Source of the DNA: Hyphomicrobiales bacterium
GTDB lineage: Bacteria > Pseudomonadota > Alphaproteobacteria > Rhizobiales > Rhizobiaceae
Assembly: GCA_012842935.1 (NCBI GenBank)
Contig: DUSC01000301.1
Span: 1 to 32,893 of the forward strand
Direction: 5' to 3'
Length of the DNA: 32,893 bases
Shown here in pieces: positions 22,707-30,385 of the stretch. Made by a program: the position numbers and the translations under genes. A model generated the notes under the pieces. That model had not been told where the DNA came from, did not search any database, and saw nothing but the letters and a program-made list of their open reading frames with translations. Position 1 is the first letter of the stretch. Every line of letters starts with the position of its first letter.

Positions 22707-24740
22707 TCAGCGCGCGCCTTGGGGCAGCCGCAGCTCCTGTCCCGGAAGGATGCGCCCGGGATCGCCGCGAAGTTGCGGATTGAGGTCGAGGATTTCAAGA
22801 TAGCGGGCCCCGCTGCCGAGACGGTCGACGGCGATCGACCAGAGCGACTGGCCGGGCTGCACCGTGTAGGAGGCAGGGATCGACGCCGAGACCCCCGTGT
22901 CGGGCGCGGTCTCCGACGACGGGGGCAGCACCGCATCGCTGCGCTTTTCGCCGTCCCCGGCCGGCTCGCCGGATTTCTCCTCGATCGCGGGCATCGCTGC
23001 CGGCGCCTGCTCGGCCGTGGCCTTCTCGGCAAGCGGCGGCAGTCCCTTGGCAAGCTTCTCCATGACCGACGCGAGCACGTCCGGCTCCGGTTTCATGTCG
23101 CGGGCATGGCTCCACTGGAACGTCGCCTCGAGACGGCGGCCGACACGCCAGTAGGCATCGCCGAGATGGTCGTTGAGAATCGGATCCTCCGGCTTCAGCG
23201 AAACGGCGCGCTCGAGTTCGGTCACCGCGTCGTCGAAGCGGCCGAGCCGGTAATAGGCCCAGCCGAGCGAATCGACGATGTAGCCGTCGCTCGGCCGCAG
23301 CTCAACCGCGCGCTTGATCATCTCGAGGCCTTCCTCGAGGTTCATGTTCATGTCGACCCAGGAATAGCCGAGATAGTTCAGCACCTGGGGCTGGTCGGGG
23401 AACAGCTCGAGCGCCTTGCGGAAGTTCGGTTCGGCTTTCGGCCATTCCTTCAGCCGCTCGTAGGCGATGCCGCGCTGATAGAAGATGTTCCAGTGCTCGC
23501 GTGTCGGTATGGCGATACGCAAGACCGCGGCATCGTAGAGGTCGGCCGCGGCGCGATAGTTCTCCTTCGAGGCATAGACGCCGCCGAGCGCCAGGTAGGC
23601 GCGCATGTCGTCGGGATCGCTGTCGAGCAGGGCCTTGAGGTGGGCGATGGCTTCGTCGTGACGGTCGAGATCGGCGAGATTCAGGCCGAGTTGCAATTCG
23701 GAGACCCGCTTCATGGGCGATCCGGCGGGAATGCGACTGTAGAAGGCGATCGCATCCTCGGCATTCTGCTGCTGTTCGGAAACGGCGGCCAGTTGCAGGA
23801 GCACCTGGTCGTTGTCGGGCTGCAGCGCCCGCGCATATTCGAGATAGAGGCGGACATAGGCCTCGCCACCGCCGCGATTAAGGGCCGTTCCGAGATTGAG
23901 AAGGACTTCCGTCGCGCCAGCCTGCGGCCCGTCGACCAGAGGCCGGATCGCAGCATCCGCATTGATCTGGCGGCGCAGTGCCTCGATGGGCAGGCGGCCG
24001 CTGGCAAACTCGTCGGCACGATCGAGGACGCCCAACGCACGCTGCTTCTCGCCCGCTCGTGCGAGAAACCCGGCAAAGGCCTCCGCGGCACGCAGCCAGG
24101 TGTCCGGTGCGGCGCCGCCCGCGGCCAAGTTGTCGATGGTGGCGGTGTAGGCGGCGTCGGCCTCGGCCTTCAGCCCTGCGGCATCGGCGAGGAGGGCCCG
24201 GTGATAGCCGGTGAACAGCTTGTACCACTCGGGACCCTCGAGCCCTTCGAGGAAGGACAGCGCGCCGTCGGCGTCGCCGGATCCCAGCTTGGCCCAGGCC
24301 GTCATGAGGCCCGTGATCAGACGGTCGAGATCGGATTCGAGGGCGAGCTTGAGCCAGGTCTCCGCCGCGGCGAAGTCCTTGCGCCGGATGGAATCGACGG
24401 CCAGCGCAAGTCGGGAGAAACGCTCGACCTCAGGCTCGGTCTTCAGCCTCTCGGCCAGCGGCAGCGCCTCGTCGAAGCGTCCCTGCGCGATGAGGGACAG
24501 CATCAGGCTCTGCTGGAGCTGCTTGTTCGAAGGATCGAACTCGAGCGCCCGTGCATAGTATGCGGCGGCACCTTTCCGGTCGTTGTCGCTCTCTGCGATC
24601 CGGGCCGCGAGGTAGGCGCCGGAAAAAGAGCCGATGCTGATCGGCTCCGATGCGCTCCGGGCGCTGACGGGGCTCGCGGCAAGCGCCATTACCGTCATGG
24701 CCGCTACGCCCGCAAGCCAGTACCCGCGTCTAGACCGCAT
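22707..24740 (-). CDS. Exported tetratricopeptide-repeat protein with C-terminal LysM domain
   Basis: A 677-residue protein. Residues 1-28 form a signal peptide (MRSRRGYWLAGVAAMTVMALAASPVSA). Most of the chain (about 40-570) is tandem TPR helices, seen in the recurrent pattern A-x-x-x-Y-x-x-A-L-x-x-x-P, for example GAAAYYARALEFDPSN, AEPNFRKALELFPDQP and AVTELERAVSLKPEDP. A Pro/Ala/Glu-rich linker (about 575-620) leads to a LysM-like module (624-673, YTVQPGQSLWSIA to ILPGQELRLPQ), which in general binds peptidoglycan. A periplasmic scaffold attached to the wall is a fair inference. A UUCG hairpin lies in its mRNA leader. The ATG has GGAAG about 4 bases upstream. The polyprenyl synthase gene is 121 bp upstream on the same strand. 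Confidence 0.88.
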   Translation of the reverse strand: MRSRRGYWLAGVAAMTVMALAASPVSARSASEPISIGSFSGAYLAARIAESDNDRKGAAAYYARALEFDPSNKQLQQSLMLSLIAQGRFDEALPLAERLKTEPEVERFSRLALAVDSIRRKDFAAAETWLKLALESDLDRLITGLMTAWAKLGSGDADGALSFLEGLEGPEWYKLFTGYHRALLADAAGLKAEADAAYTATIDNLAAGGAAPDTWLRAAEAFAGFLARAGEKQRALGVLDRADEFASGRLPIEALRRQINADAAIRPLVDGPQAGATEVLLNLGTALNRGGGEAYVRLYLEYARALQPDNDQVLLQLAAVSEQQQNAEDAIAFYSRIPAGSPMKRVSELQLGLNLADLDRHDEAIAHLKALLDSDPDDMRAYLALGGVYASKENYRAAADLYDAAVLRIAIPTREHWNIFYQRGIAYERLKEWPKAEPNFRKALELFPDQPQVLNYLGYSWVDMNMNLEEGLEMIKRAVELRPSDGYIVDSLGWAYYRLGRFDDAVTELERAVSLKPEDPILNDHLGDAYWRVGRRLEATFQWSHARDMKPEPDVLASVMEKLAKGLPPLAEKATAEQAPAAMPAIEEKSGEPAGDGEKRSDAVLPPSSETAPDTGVSASIPASYTVQPGQSLWSIAVDRLGSGARYLEILDLNPQLRGDPGRILPGQELRLPQGAR

Positions 24741-24761
24741 GATCTTCCTTCCTGCCGAGCT

Positions 24762-24775
24762 GCTCCCGAAGGAGC
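24762..24775 (-). other. UUCG-tetraloop hairpin in the TPR-LysM mRNA leader
   Basis: On the minus strand GCTCC-TTCG-GGAGC forms a 5-bp stem closed by the extra-stable C(UUCG)G tetraloop. It lies 21 bp before the start codon at 24740, just 5' of the ribosome site. There is no U tract, so termination is unlikely; it could limit mRNA decay or tune translation. Confidence 0.45.
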
Positions 24776-24861
24776 GATGACTCAGGCCGCCAATGGGCGA
24801 AAAGAATGGCCTTTTTGGGATCGCGCTGCAATCGGTCCGGCTTCACAATCCGGTCACGGCG

Positions 24862-25878
24862 TCAGGAAACGCGGCTGATGCAGAAGTCGATCACCTCGAG
24901 CAGCGCGGCCTTCTGCGGCGAGGCGGGCAGCGGCGCCAGGGCGTCGCGAGCAATGCCCCCGAAATGCCTGGCCCGGCCGATCGTGTCGGCGATGGCGCCG
25001 TGACGGTTCATCAGTCCGACCGCCCTGTCCAGCGCGGCGTCGTCCGTCTTGCCGTCCTCGATCGCCTCCTTCCAGAAGGCCCGCTCGGCCGCCGAACCGC
25101 GCCGATAGCTGAGGATGACGGGAAGCGTGACCTTGCCCTCGCGAAAATCGTCGCCGACGTTCTTGCCGAGGTCCTTGGAACTGCCGCCATAGTCGAGCGC
25201 GTCGTCGATCAGCTGGAAGGCCAGGCCGAGATTCATGCCATAGGAACGCAGCGCCGAGCGGTCGGCACGGCCGGTGCCGGCGATCACGGGCCCCACTTCC
25301 GCCGCGGCCGAGAACAGCGCGGCGGTCTTGGCCTTGATCACGGCGAAATGCTCGTCCTCCGTCGTCTCGAGATTCTTGGCCGCGGCGAGCTGCATCACCT
25401 CGCCTTCGGCGATGACGGAAGCGGCGGTGGAGAGGATGTCGAGCGCATCGAGCGATCCGACATCGACCATCAAGCGGAAGGCCTGACCGAGCAGGAAGTC
25501 GCCGACCAGAACGCTCGCCTGGTTGCCCCAGATCATGCGCGCCGTTTTCCTGCCGCGCCGCAGCGCGCTCTCGTCGACGACGTCGTCGTGGAGCAGGGTG
25601 GCGGTGTGCATGAATTCGACGCTGGTCGCGAGCTTCACGTGGCCGTCGCCCTCGTAGCCGAACATCTGCGCGGCGGCGAGCGTGACCATCGGGCGCAGCC
25701 TCTTGCCGCCCGACGAGATCAGGTGATTGGCGATCTCGGGAATCATCTCCACGTCCGATCCCGCCTTCGACAGGATCAGCTCGTTGACGCGGCCCATGTC
25801 GGACGATGTCAGGTCGACCAGGGCGCGAATCGACCGGGTCTCGCGCTTGCCGTCCTCGAGATTGACTACGACGCCCAC
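24862..25878 (-). CDS. Long-chain polyprenyl diphosphate synthase
   Basis: Trans-prenyl chain elongation from IPP, probably producing the C40-C50 side chain of ubiquinone (ispB/ddsA type). The 338 residues contain SGGKRLRP (56-63), the first Asp-rich motif LLHDDVVDES (95-104, DD at 98-99) and the second FQLIDDALDY (221-230). Residues just before the first motif (EFMHTATLL) are small or medium, consistent with a long product, but chain length cannot be read with certainty. The start is GTG 25878, with AGGGAG 7 bases upstream; the open frame to 26001 lacks support. It is divergent from the DUF2007 gene. ubiA at 13488-14471 would use its product. Confidence 0.93.
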   Translation of the reverse strand: MGVVVNLEDGKRETRSIRALVDLTSSDMGRVNELILSKAGSDVEMIPEIANHLISSGGKRLRPMVTLAAAQMFGYEGDGHVKLATSVEFMHTATLLHDDVVDESALRRGRKTARMIWGNQASVLVGDFLLGQAFRLMVDVGSLDALDILSTAASVIAEGEVMQLAAAKNLETTEDEHFAVIKAKTAALFSAAAEVGPVIAGTGRADRSALRSYGMNLGLAFQLIDDALDYGGSSKDLGKNVGDDFREGKVTLPVILSYRRGSAAERAFWKEAIEDGKTDDAALDRAVGLMNRHGAIADTIGRARHFGGIARDALAPLPASPQKAALLEVIDFCISRVS

Positions 25879-26018
25879 AATTCTACTCCCTGCCCCCGCG
25901 GTTACGATAGCTGAAAGCCGATCCCGCCGCATCCCGCAACAGGCGAATTGGCGCGGCTCGATCCCGCCGTCAAGTCCGGGCGATTTACAGGACTCCCGCA
26001 AACTGCGAGTTTCCGCCC

Positions 26019-26243
26019 ATGATCGAACTCATGCGCACCAATGATGCCGTCATCATCTCGTTCGTCGAGGCATTGCTGAAAGATGCCGGCATCGCCTGCT
26101 TCGTCGCCGACCGCAACATGAGCATCCTCGACGGATCGATCGGCATCCTGCCGCGCCGCGTACTTGTCGGAGTGGACGATCTCGCTGAAGCGAAGCGCAT
26201 CCTGACCGATGCCGGCATCGCCAACGAACTCAAGGGCGACTGA
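26019..26243 (+). CDS. DUF2007 domain protein
   Basis: A complete 74-residue protein. It begins MIELMRTNDAVIISFVEALLKDAGI and continues FVADRNMSILDGSIGILPRRVLVGVDDLAEAKRIL, the beta-alpha-beta pattern of DUF2007, sometimes labelled putative signal-transducing protein because it resembles a small ligand-binding fold. No membrane segment or signal is present. It lies between the divergent polyprenyl synthase gene and the methyltransferase gene, whose ATG follows the stop by 10 bp, so it probably leads a transcript that reaches at least the methyltransferase. Function is not established. Confidence 0.85.
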   Translation: MIELMRTNDAVIISFVEALLKDAGIACFVADRNMSILDGSIGILPRRVLVGVDDLAEAKRILTDAGIANELKGD

Positions 26244-26253
26244 GACCGCCGCC

Positions 26254-27024
26254 ATGTCCTTGCCCGATGGCACGATCGACGCCTTCCATCGCGGACGCTT
26301 CTTCCTGGTCCAGCCGCGCGGGCGTGGGCACAGGGCCGGCATGGACGCCATGGTGCTCGCCGCAGCCGTACCGTCGGCCTTTGCCGGTCGACTTGCCGAT
26401 TTCGGCGCAGGCGCCGGCGCGGCTGGCCTTGCCGTCGCCGCGCGCTGCGAAGGCGCCAGCTTGGTCCTGATCGAGCGAGCGCCGGAAATGGCGGCGTTCG
26501 CCAGGCTCAGCCTCGCCCTTCCGCAGAATGCCGGCATCGCCGAACGGGCGTCCGTGCTCGAGGCGGACGTCGGCCTCACCGGCAAGGCGCGGGTCGCGGC
26601 CGGACTGGAAGACTCCTCGTTCGACTACGTCATCATGAACCCGCCCTTCAACGCACGCCATGACCGCGCAACGCCGGACGAGTTGAGGCGCCAGGCTCAT
26701 GTCATGGACGAAGACCCGTTCGCCGCCTGGATTCGCAGCGCCGCAGCCGTGCTGCGCCCGCGCGGCGGACTTGCCTTGATCGCGCGGCCGTCGTCGCTGC
26801 GCGCCGTTCTCGATGCCATGGACGGGCGCTTCGGCAGCGCACAAATCCTCGCGATCCATCCGCGCCCCGGCGCGACGGCCATCCGCATCGTGGTGCGCGC
26901 GGTGCGCGCCTCGCGCGCCGCCCTGTCGATCTCCCCGCCGCTCGTGCTGCACGAAACGGGCGACGCATTCAGCGCGCGCGCCGACGCGATCAACAACGGC
27001 AGGGCGTCGCTTTTCGGCGACTGA
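26254..27024 (+). CDS. N6-adenine methyltransferase, TrmN6-like
   Basis: A 256-residue class I SAM-dependent methyltransferase. The SAM-binding motif I is ADFGAGAGAAGLAVA (48-62), followed by an acidic residue in VLIERAPEM (71-79). The catalytic NPPF tetrad is at 129-132 (YVIMNPPFNARHD), the mark of N6-adenine or N5-glutamine methylation. The N-terminal FHRGRFFLVQPRGRGHRAGMDAMVLAA fits the tRNA1(Val) A37 methyltransferase group (COG4123), where a similar segment reads Q-x-x-x-G-H-R-x-x-x-D. Thus a tRNA target is likely but not shown. The start at 26254 follows the DUF2007 stop by 10 bp; the frame is open back to 26209 within that gene. Confidence 0.85.
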   Translation: MSLPDGTIDAFHRGRFFLVQPRGRGHRAGMDAMVLAAAVPSAFAGRLADFGAGAGAAGLAVAARCEGASLVLIERAPEMAAFARLSLALPQNAGIAERASVLEADVGLTGKARVAAGLEDSSFDYVIMNPPFNARHDRATPDELRRQAHVMDEDPFAAWIRSAAAVLRPRGGLALIARPSSLRAVLDAMDGRFGSAQILAIHPRPGATAIRIVVRAVRASRAALSISPPLVLHETGDAFSARADAINNGRASLFGD

Positions 27025-27100
27025 GAGCTTGCCCGGACCATTGCGGACTACCGCCGAATGCCTACATGCACGCGATACGACCGACGGAGAGCTTTCCGCC

Positions 27101-27967
27101 TTGAGCCGCCTCATCGACCGCTTCATCCCCAAATTCCTGCGCTCGGACGCCGTGACGATTCCCGTCGTCAGGCTGCACGGAACGATCATGTCGGGCGGCG
27201 GCCAGCTGCGGCCGACCTTGTCGCTCGCCAATACGGCCGGACTGCTCGAGAAGGCCTTCTCGTACCGGAACGCGCCGGCCGTCGCCATCTCGGTGAATTC
27301 GCCGGGCGGCTCGCCCGTGCAATCACGGCTGATCTTCCGCCGCATCCGCGACCTCGCCGCGGAAAAGAACAGGACCGTGCTGGTGTTCGTCGAGGATGTC
27401 GCGGCGTCGGGAGGCTACATGATCGCCGTGGCGGGCGACGAGATCATCGCCGATCCCTCCTCGATCGTCGGCTCGATCGGCGTGGTTTCGGCCTCCTTCG
27501 GTTTTCCCGAACTGCTGAAGAAGATCGGCGTCGAGCGTCGCGTGCACACGGCAGGCAAGAACAAGGCCGTTCTCGACCCCTTCCAACCGGAGAAGCAGGA
27601 AGACGTCGAGCGGCTGAAGGCGCTGCAGACCGAGATCCACGAGACTTTCATCGACCTGGTCAGGGAACGCCGCGCCAACCGGCTGAAGGACGATCCGGAT
27701 CTTTTCACCGGCCTGTTCTGGACCGGCAAGAAAGGCCTGGAACTCGGCCTAGTCGATGCGTTGGGCGACATGCGTTCGGTGCTCAAGGCGCGCTACGGGC
27801 CAAAGACCCGCCTCAGGCTGATCACGGCGCCGCGCGGTTTGTTCGGCCGTCGGCTCGGCATATTCGGTTCGTCGCAGGGCGGCTCACGCGAACTCGGCGC
27901 GGGCTTGGCCGGGGGACTGGTCGATGCGGCCGAGGAACGCGCATTGTGGGGCCGCTTCGGCCTTTGA
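27101..27967 (+). CDS. S49-family peptidase (SppA-like)
   Basis: A 288-residue short-form member of the signal-peptide-peptidase A family. It contains ISVNSPGGSPVQS (64-75), DVAASGGYMIAVAGDEIIADPSS with the nucleophile S103, GSIGVV (124-129) and HTAGKNKAVLDPF with the general-base lysine, probably K155. The Ser/Lys dyad is therefore complete. Unlike many SppA proteins it has no clear N-terminal transmembrane segment, so a cytoplasmic or peripheral location is possible. The only plausible start near the conserved N terminus is TTG 27101, supported by GGAGAG 9 bases upstream; the frame is open back to 26813 inside the methyltransferase gene. It follows the methyltransferase by 76 bp and is followed by a hairpin. 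Confidence 0.9.
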   Translation: MSRLIDRFIPKFLRSDAVTIPVVRLHGTIMSGGGQLRPTLSLANTAGLLEKAFSYRNAPAVAISVNSPGGSPVQSRLIFRRIRDLAAEKNRTVLVFVEDVAASGGYMIAVAGDEIIADPSSIVGSIGVVSASFGFPELLKKIGVERRVHTAGKNKAVLDPFQPEKQEDVERLKALQTEIHETFIDLVRERRANRLKDDPDLFTGLFWTGKKGLELGLVDALGDMRSVLKARYGPKTRLRLITAPRGLFGRRLGIFGSSQGGSRELGAGLAGGLVDAAEERALWGRFGL

Positions 27968-27974
27968 ATTGCCG

Positions 27975-28002
27975 GGAAAGGCGGGTAGCATTCCCGCTTT
28001 CC
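27975..28002 (+). terminator. Strong hairpin after the S49 peptidase gene
   Basis: GGAAAG-g-CGGG (27975-27985) pairs with CCCG-CTTTCC (27993-28002): ten base pairs with one bulged G and a 7-base loop. It starts 8 bp after the stop codon. No T tract follows, so it may be a weak or factor-assisted terminator or a 3'-end stabiliser between the peptidase and the small membrane protein gene. Confidence 0.5.
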
Positions 28003-28058
28003 GCCATCGCCTGACCGGCCAGGCCCTTCGCCGGCGCTCTTTCGGAGGAGCAAGGGAC

Positions 28059-28244
28059 ATGCCACAGCTGATCTTCTTCGCGCTCGTCGGCGTCGCGGCC
28101 TATGTCGGCTATCGCGCCTTCGTCAAGGAGGCCGCGCGGGTCACCCAGCGCGTGCGGCGCGCCGAAAAGCAGGCGTCGACGCGAGCGAACGGGACGCTCG
28201 TGAAAGACCCCGAGACGGGTGAGTACCGCCTGGCGAAGGACTGA
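28059..28244 (+). CDS. Small membrane-anchored protein of unknown function
   Basis: A 61-residue protein with one N-terminal transmembrane helix (PQLIFFALVGVAAYVGYRAF, residues 2-21). A basic amphipathic stretch follows (KEAARVTQRVRRAEKQA), then a short tail LVKDPETGEYRLAKD. That tail resembles a short motif seen in several small rhizobial membrane proteins of no known role. AGGGAC and an upstream GGAGGAG give good ribosome support for the ATG at 28059; the frame is open further upstream, but that part has no membrane-protein character. It sits between the S49 peptidase and ispE genes on the same strand, 29 bp before ispE. Confidence 0.75.
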   Translation: MPQLIFFALVGVAAYVGYRAFVKEAARVTQRVRRAEKQASTRANGTLVKDPETGEYRLAKD

Positions 28245-28273
28245 GTATCGCAGCCCCCGGTGCGAGGCCTTTC

Positions 28274-29158
28274 GTGACGGCGTTTCGGCTCGCACCGGCG
28301 AAGATCAATCTGGCGCTTCATGTGACCGGACGGCGCGCCGACGGCTACCATTTGCTGGAAAGCCTCATCGTCTTTGCCCGCTTCGGCGACCGGCTGGCGA
28401 TCGAACCGGCCGCGGCCGACAGGTTCTCCGTGAGCGGCGCCTACGGAGCGGGGATTCCCGAGGACGATGGCAATCTCGTCCTGCGCGCGCGGAACCTCCT
28501 GCGCCGTGCGGCCGGAACGGCCGCACCCCCCGTCGCCATCACGCTGTGGAAGAACCTGCCGGTCTCCTCCGGCGTCGGCGGCGGCTCAAGTGACGCCGCG
28601 GCGGCGCTGCGCGCGCTCTGCCGCCTGTGGGGTTTCGATCCGCGCGACGAGACGGTGCGCGGCGTCGCCTCCGCGCTCGGCGCCGATGTGCCGATGTGTC
28701 TCGCCGCGCGGCCGCTGGTCGCAAGGGGCATCGGGCACGACATCGACGTCCTCCCCTCCTTCCCGGCGCTGCCGGTCGTCCTCGTCAATCCGGGCGTGTC
28801 GGTTTCGACGCCGGCGGTCTTTTCCCGGCTCGCCAGCCGCGACAATCTGCCACTGCCGCGGCTGCCGCGCTTTGACGACGCGGACGCCGTCGTGAGCTGG
28901 CTGACCGGCACGCGCAACGACCTGGAAATGCCGGCAGGGATCCTGGCGCAGGGGATCGATACGGCACGCGCCGCGCTCGAAGCAGCCGGCGCGCGCTTCT
29001 CGCGCATGTCGGGCTCCGGCGCGACCTGCTTCGGCATTTTCGCCTCGACCGACGCAGCAGTCTGGGCGGCGGAACGCATCCGCCGCGACCGGCCGGGCTG
29101 GTTCGTCGAGGCGACCCACACCATGGCATCGGGAGAGTTCGAGGATGAGCAGGATTGA
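28274..29158 (+). CDS. ispE: 4-diphosphocytidyl-2-C-methyl-D-erythritol kinase
   Basis: ATP-dependent kinase of the non-mevalonate (MEP) isoprenoid pathway. The 294 residues carry LAPAKINLALHV (6-17, with the catalytic K10), the GHMP ATP-binding loop LPVSSGVGGGSSDAAA (95-110), LGADVP with the catalytic aspartate (about D138) and MSGSGATCFGIF near residue 250. The start is GTG 28274, with GAGG 6 bases upstream. Its 3' end overlaps the moaB start by 14 bp, so translation is probably coupled. It supplies precursors used by the polyprenyl synthase and UbiA encoded in the same window. Confidence 0.96.
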   Translation: MTAFRLAPAKINLALHVTGRRADGYHLLESLIVFARFGDRLAIEPAAADRFSVSGAYGAGIPEDDGNLVLRARNLLRRAAGTAAPPVAITLWKNLPVSSGVGGGSSDAAAALRALCRLWGFDPRDETVRGVASALGADVPMCLAARPLVARGIGHDIDVLPSFPALPVVLVNPGVSVSTPAVFSRLASRDNLPLPRLPRFDDADAVVSWLTGTRNDLEMPAGILAQGIDTARAALEAAGARFSRMSGSGATCFGIFASTDAAVWAAERIRRDRPGWFVEATHTMASGEFEDEQD

Positions 29159-29702
29159 CGAGAAGAGGCCCTTCATCCCCGTCGGCATCGCCGTTCTGAC
29201 GGTATCCGACACTCGCACACTCGCCGACGACAGATCGGGACAGACGCTGGGCGACCGCATCGCCGAGGCGGGACACCGGCTTGTCGCGCGCACGATCGTC
29301 AGCGACGACCGCGACCGGATCCGCGAATGCGTGCTCGCCTGGTCGCGGGATCCGCAGATCGACGTCGTCATCACCACCGGAGGCACCGGCTTCACCGGCC
29401 GCGACGTTACCCCCGACGCCTTGGAGCCGATCTTCGAGAAGCGCATGGACGGCTTCTCGGAAGTGTTTCACCGCATCTCCTACGACAAGATCGGCACCTC
29501 GACGATCCAGTCCCGGGCGACCGGCGGGCTGGTCAACGCAACCTTCGTCTTCGTACTCCCCGGATCGCCCGGCGCCTGCAGGGACGCCTGGGATGGCATT
29601 TTGAGGCCGCAGCTCGACTACCGGCACTTGCCGTGCAACTTCGTCGAGATCATGCCGCGGCTGGACGAGCACCTGAAACGCGGCGCCGGCTCGCCCGCCT
29701 GA
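29145..29702 (+). CDS. moaB: Molybdenum cofactor biosynthesis protein MoaB/MogA-like
   Basis: A 185-residue protein of the MoaB/Mog superfamily, which binds and in characterised members adenylylates molybdopterin before molybdate insertion. The signature VVITTGGTGFTGRDVTPDAL (74-92+) is intact, and VFVLPGSPGACRDAWDGIL lies towards the C terminus (about 135-153). GAGG lies immediately before the ATG inside the end of ispE, and the genes overlap by 14 bp. No other molybdenum genes are nearby, so the link with ispE seems to be a matter of shared transcription rather than pathway. Whether it is the MoaB or MogA function is uncertain. Confidence 0.92.
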   Translation: MSRIDEKRPFIPVGIAVLTVSDTRTLADDRSGQTLGDRIAEAGHRLVARTIVSDDRDRIRECVLAWSRDPQIDVVITTGGTGFTGRDVTPDALEPIFEKRMDGFSEVFHRISYDKIGTSTIQSRATGGLVNATFVFVLPGSPGACRDAWDGILRPQLDYRHLPCNFVEIMPRLDEHLKRGAGSPA

Positions 29703-29723
29703 CCGGCCGTCCGTCCCCAACCC

Positions 29724-30236
29724 TCAGCGCCTGCGCGGCGGCGCGACGACGATGCCGGCGGCAAGGCGGCGCGCCGCCGCAGCCCGGGCGATCGCGGCAG
29801 CCGACCCTTCGCCGCGCGCCAGCGACAGGGCCTGGCGCTTGGTGATCACCAGCCCGTCGCGCAGCGGGCGCCGCCCGTAAAGGACACGGGCGAAGAAGGG
29901 TTGCCGCGAATTCTTCGATCGGACGAAGCGCGCCGGCCTGGTGGAGTGCGCGACATGATCGAGAACCGCTTCGATCCAGTTCCCGTCGAGACGCGCGCCG
30001 GGCTCCAGCAGGAGCAGCCATTCACCCTTGGCCTCACGGATACCGGCAGCGATACCGCCTTCGGGAAGAAAATGGCAGCCGGCGTGTTCGGCGACGCGAT
30101 GCGTCTGGTCAGCGGAGCCGCGGTCGCAGACGATCACCTCGCGAACCGCGCCCTCGACCACGCCGACGACCAGCGCGGCGAGCGTTCGCGCCAGGCCTTC
30201 CTCGTCATTATGGGTCTCGATCAGCACGCTCAGCAT
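29724..30236 (-). CDS. Short GT2-like glycosyltransferase domain protein
   Basis: A 170-residue protein with the first part of a family 2 glycosyltransferase fold: MLSVLIETHNDEEGLARTLAALV (1-23), VREVIVCDRGSADQTHRVAE (31-50) and IREAKGEWLLLLEPGARL (66-83). The expected DxD is replaced by LEPGARL, and the protein stops well short of full GT2 enzymes (230-350 residues). I recognise similar short versions in Mesorhizobium-like genomes, so it is probably a stable family rather than a fresh truncation. Catalysis is doubtful. It is convergent with moaB (21 bp) and divergent from the radical SAM gene. Confidence 0.75.
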   Translation of the reverse strand: MLSVLIETHNDEEGLARTLAALVVGVVEGAVREVIVCDRGSADQTHRVAEHAGCHFLPEGGIAAGIREAKGEWLLLLEPGARLDGNWIEAVLDHVAHSTRPARFVRSKNSRQPFFARVLYGRRPLRDGLVITKRQALSLARGEGSAAAIARAAAARRLAAGIVVAPPRRR

Positions 30237-30294
30237 GGACGCCGCATAGCCGAAACGTCGCGACGACGCCAGTTTCGCCTCCTGCCGACAAAAT

Positions 30295-30309
30295 GTTCTT
30301 GATTTGTTC
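30295..30309 (+). promoter_or_regulatory. Exact SOS-box pattern GTTC-N7-GTTC
   Basis: GTTC-TTGATTT-GTTC matches the direct-repeat LexA site of alphaproteobacteria. It overlaps a plausible promoter of the radical SAM gene: TTGATT (30299-30304), 17-bp spacer, TAGGAA (30322-30327). LexA bound here would cover the -35. The match is by eye; no weight-matrix score was computed. Confidence 0.55.
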
Positions 30310-30385
30310 CTTTCGGCACGATAGGAATAGTTTAATGAGAACGGCGAACCACAACGTCGGCGAACCGCCTTGGGAGCGAGCCAGG

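Noticed and set aside
22719-24878. 719-codon plus-strand frame opposite the TPR-LysM gene
   Set aside because: Antisense shadow; the minus strand carries a signal peptide, TPR pattern and LysM, while this frame has no recognisable domain.
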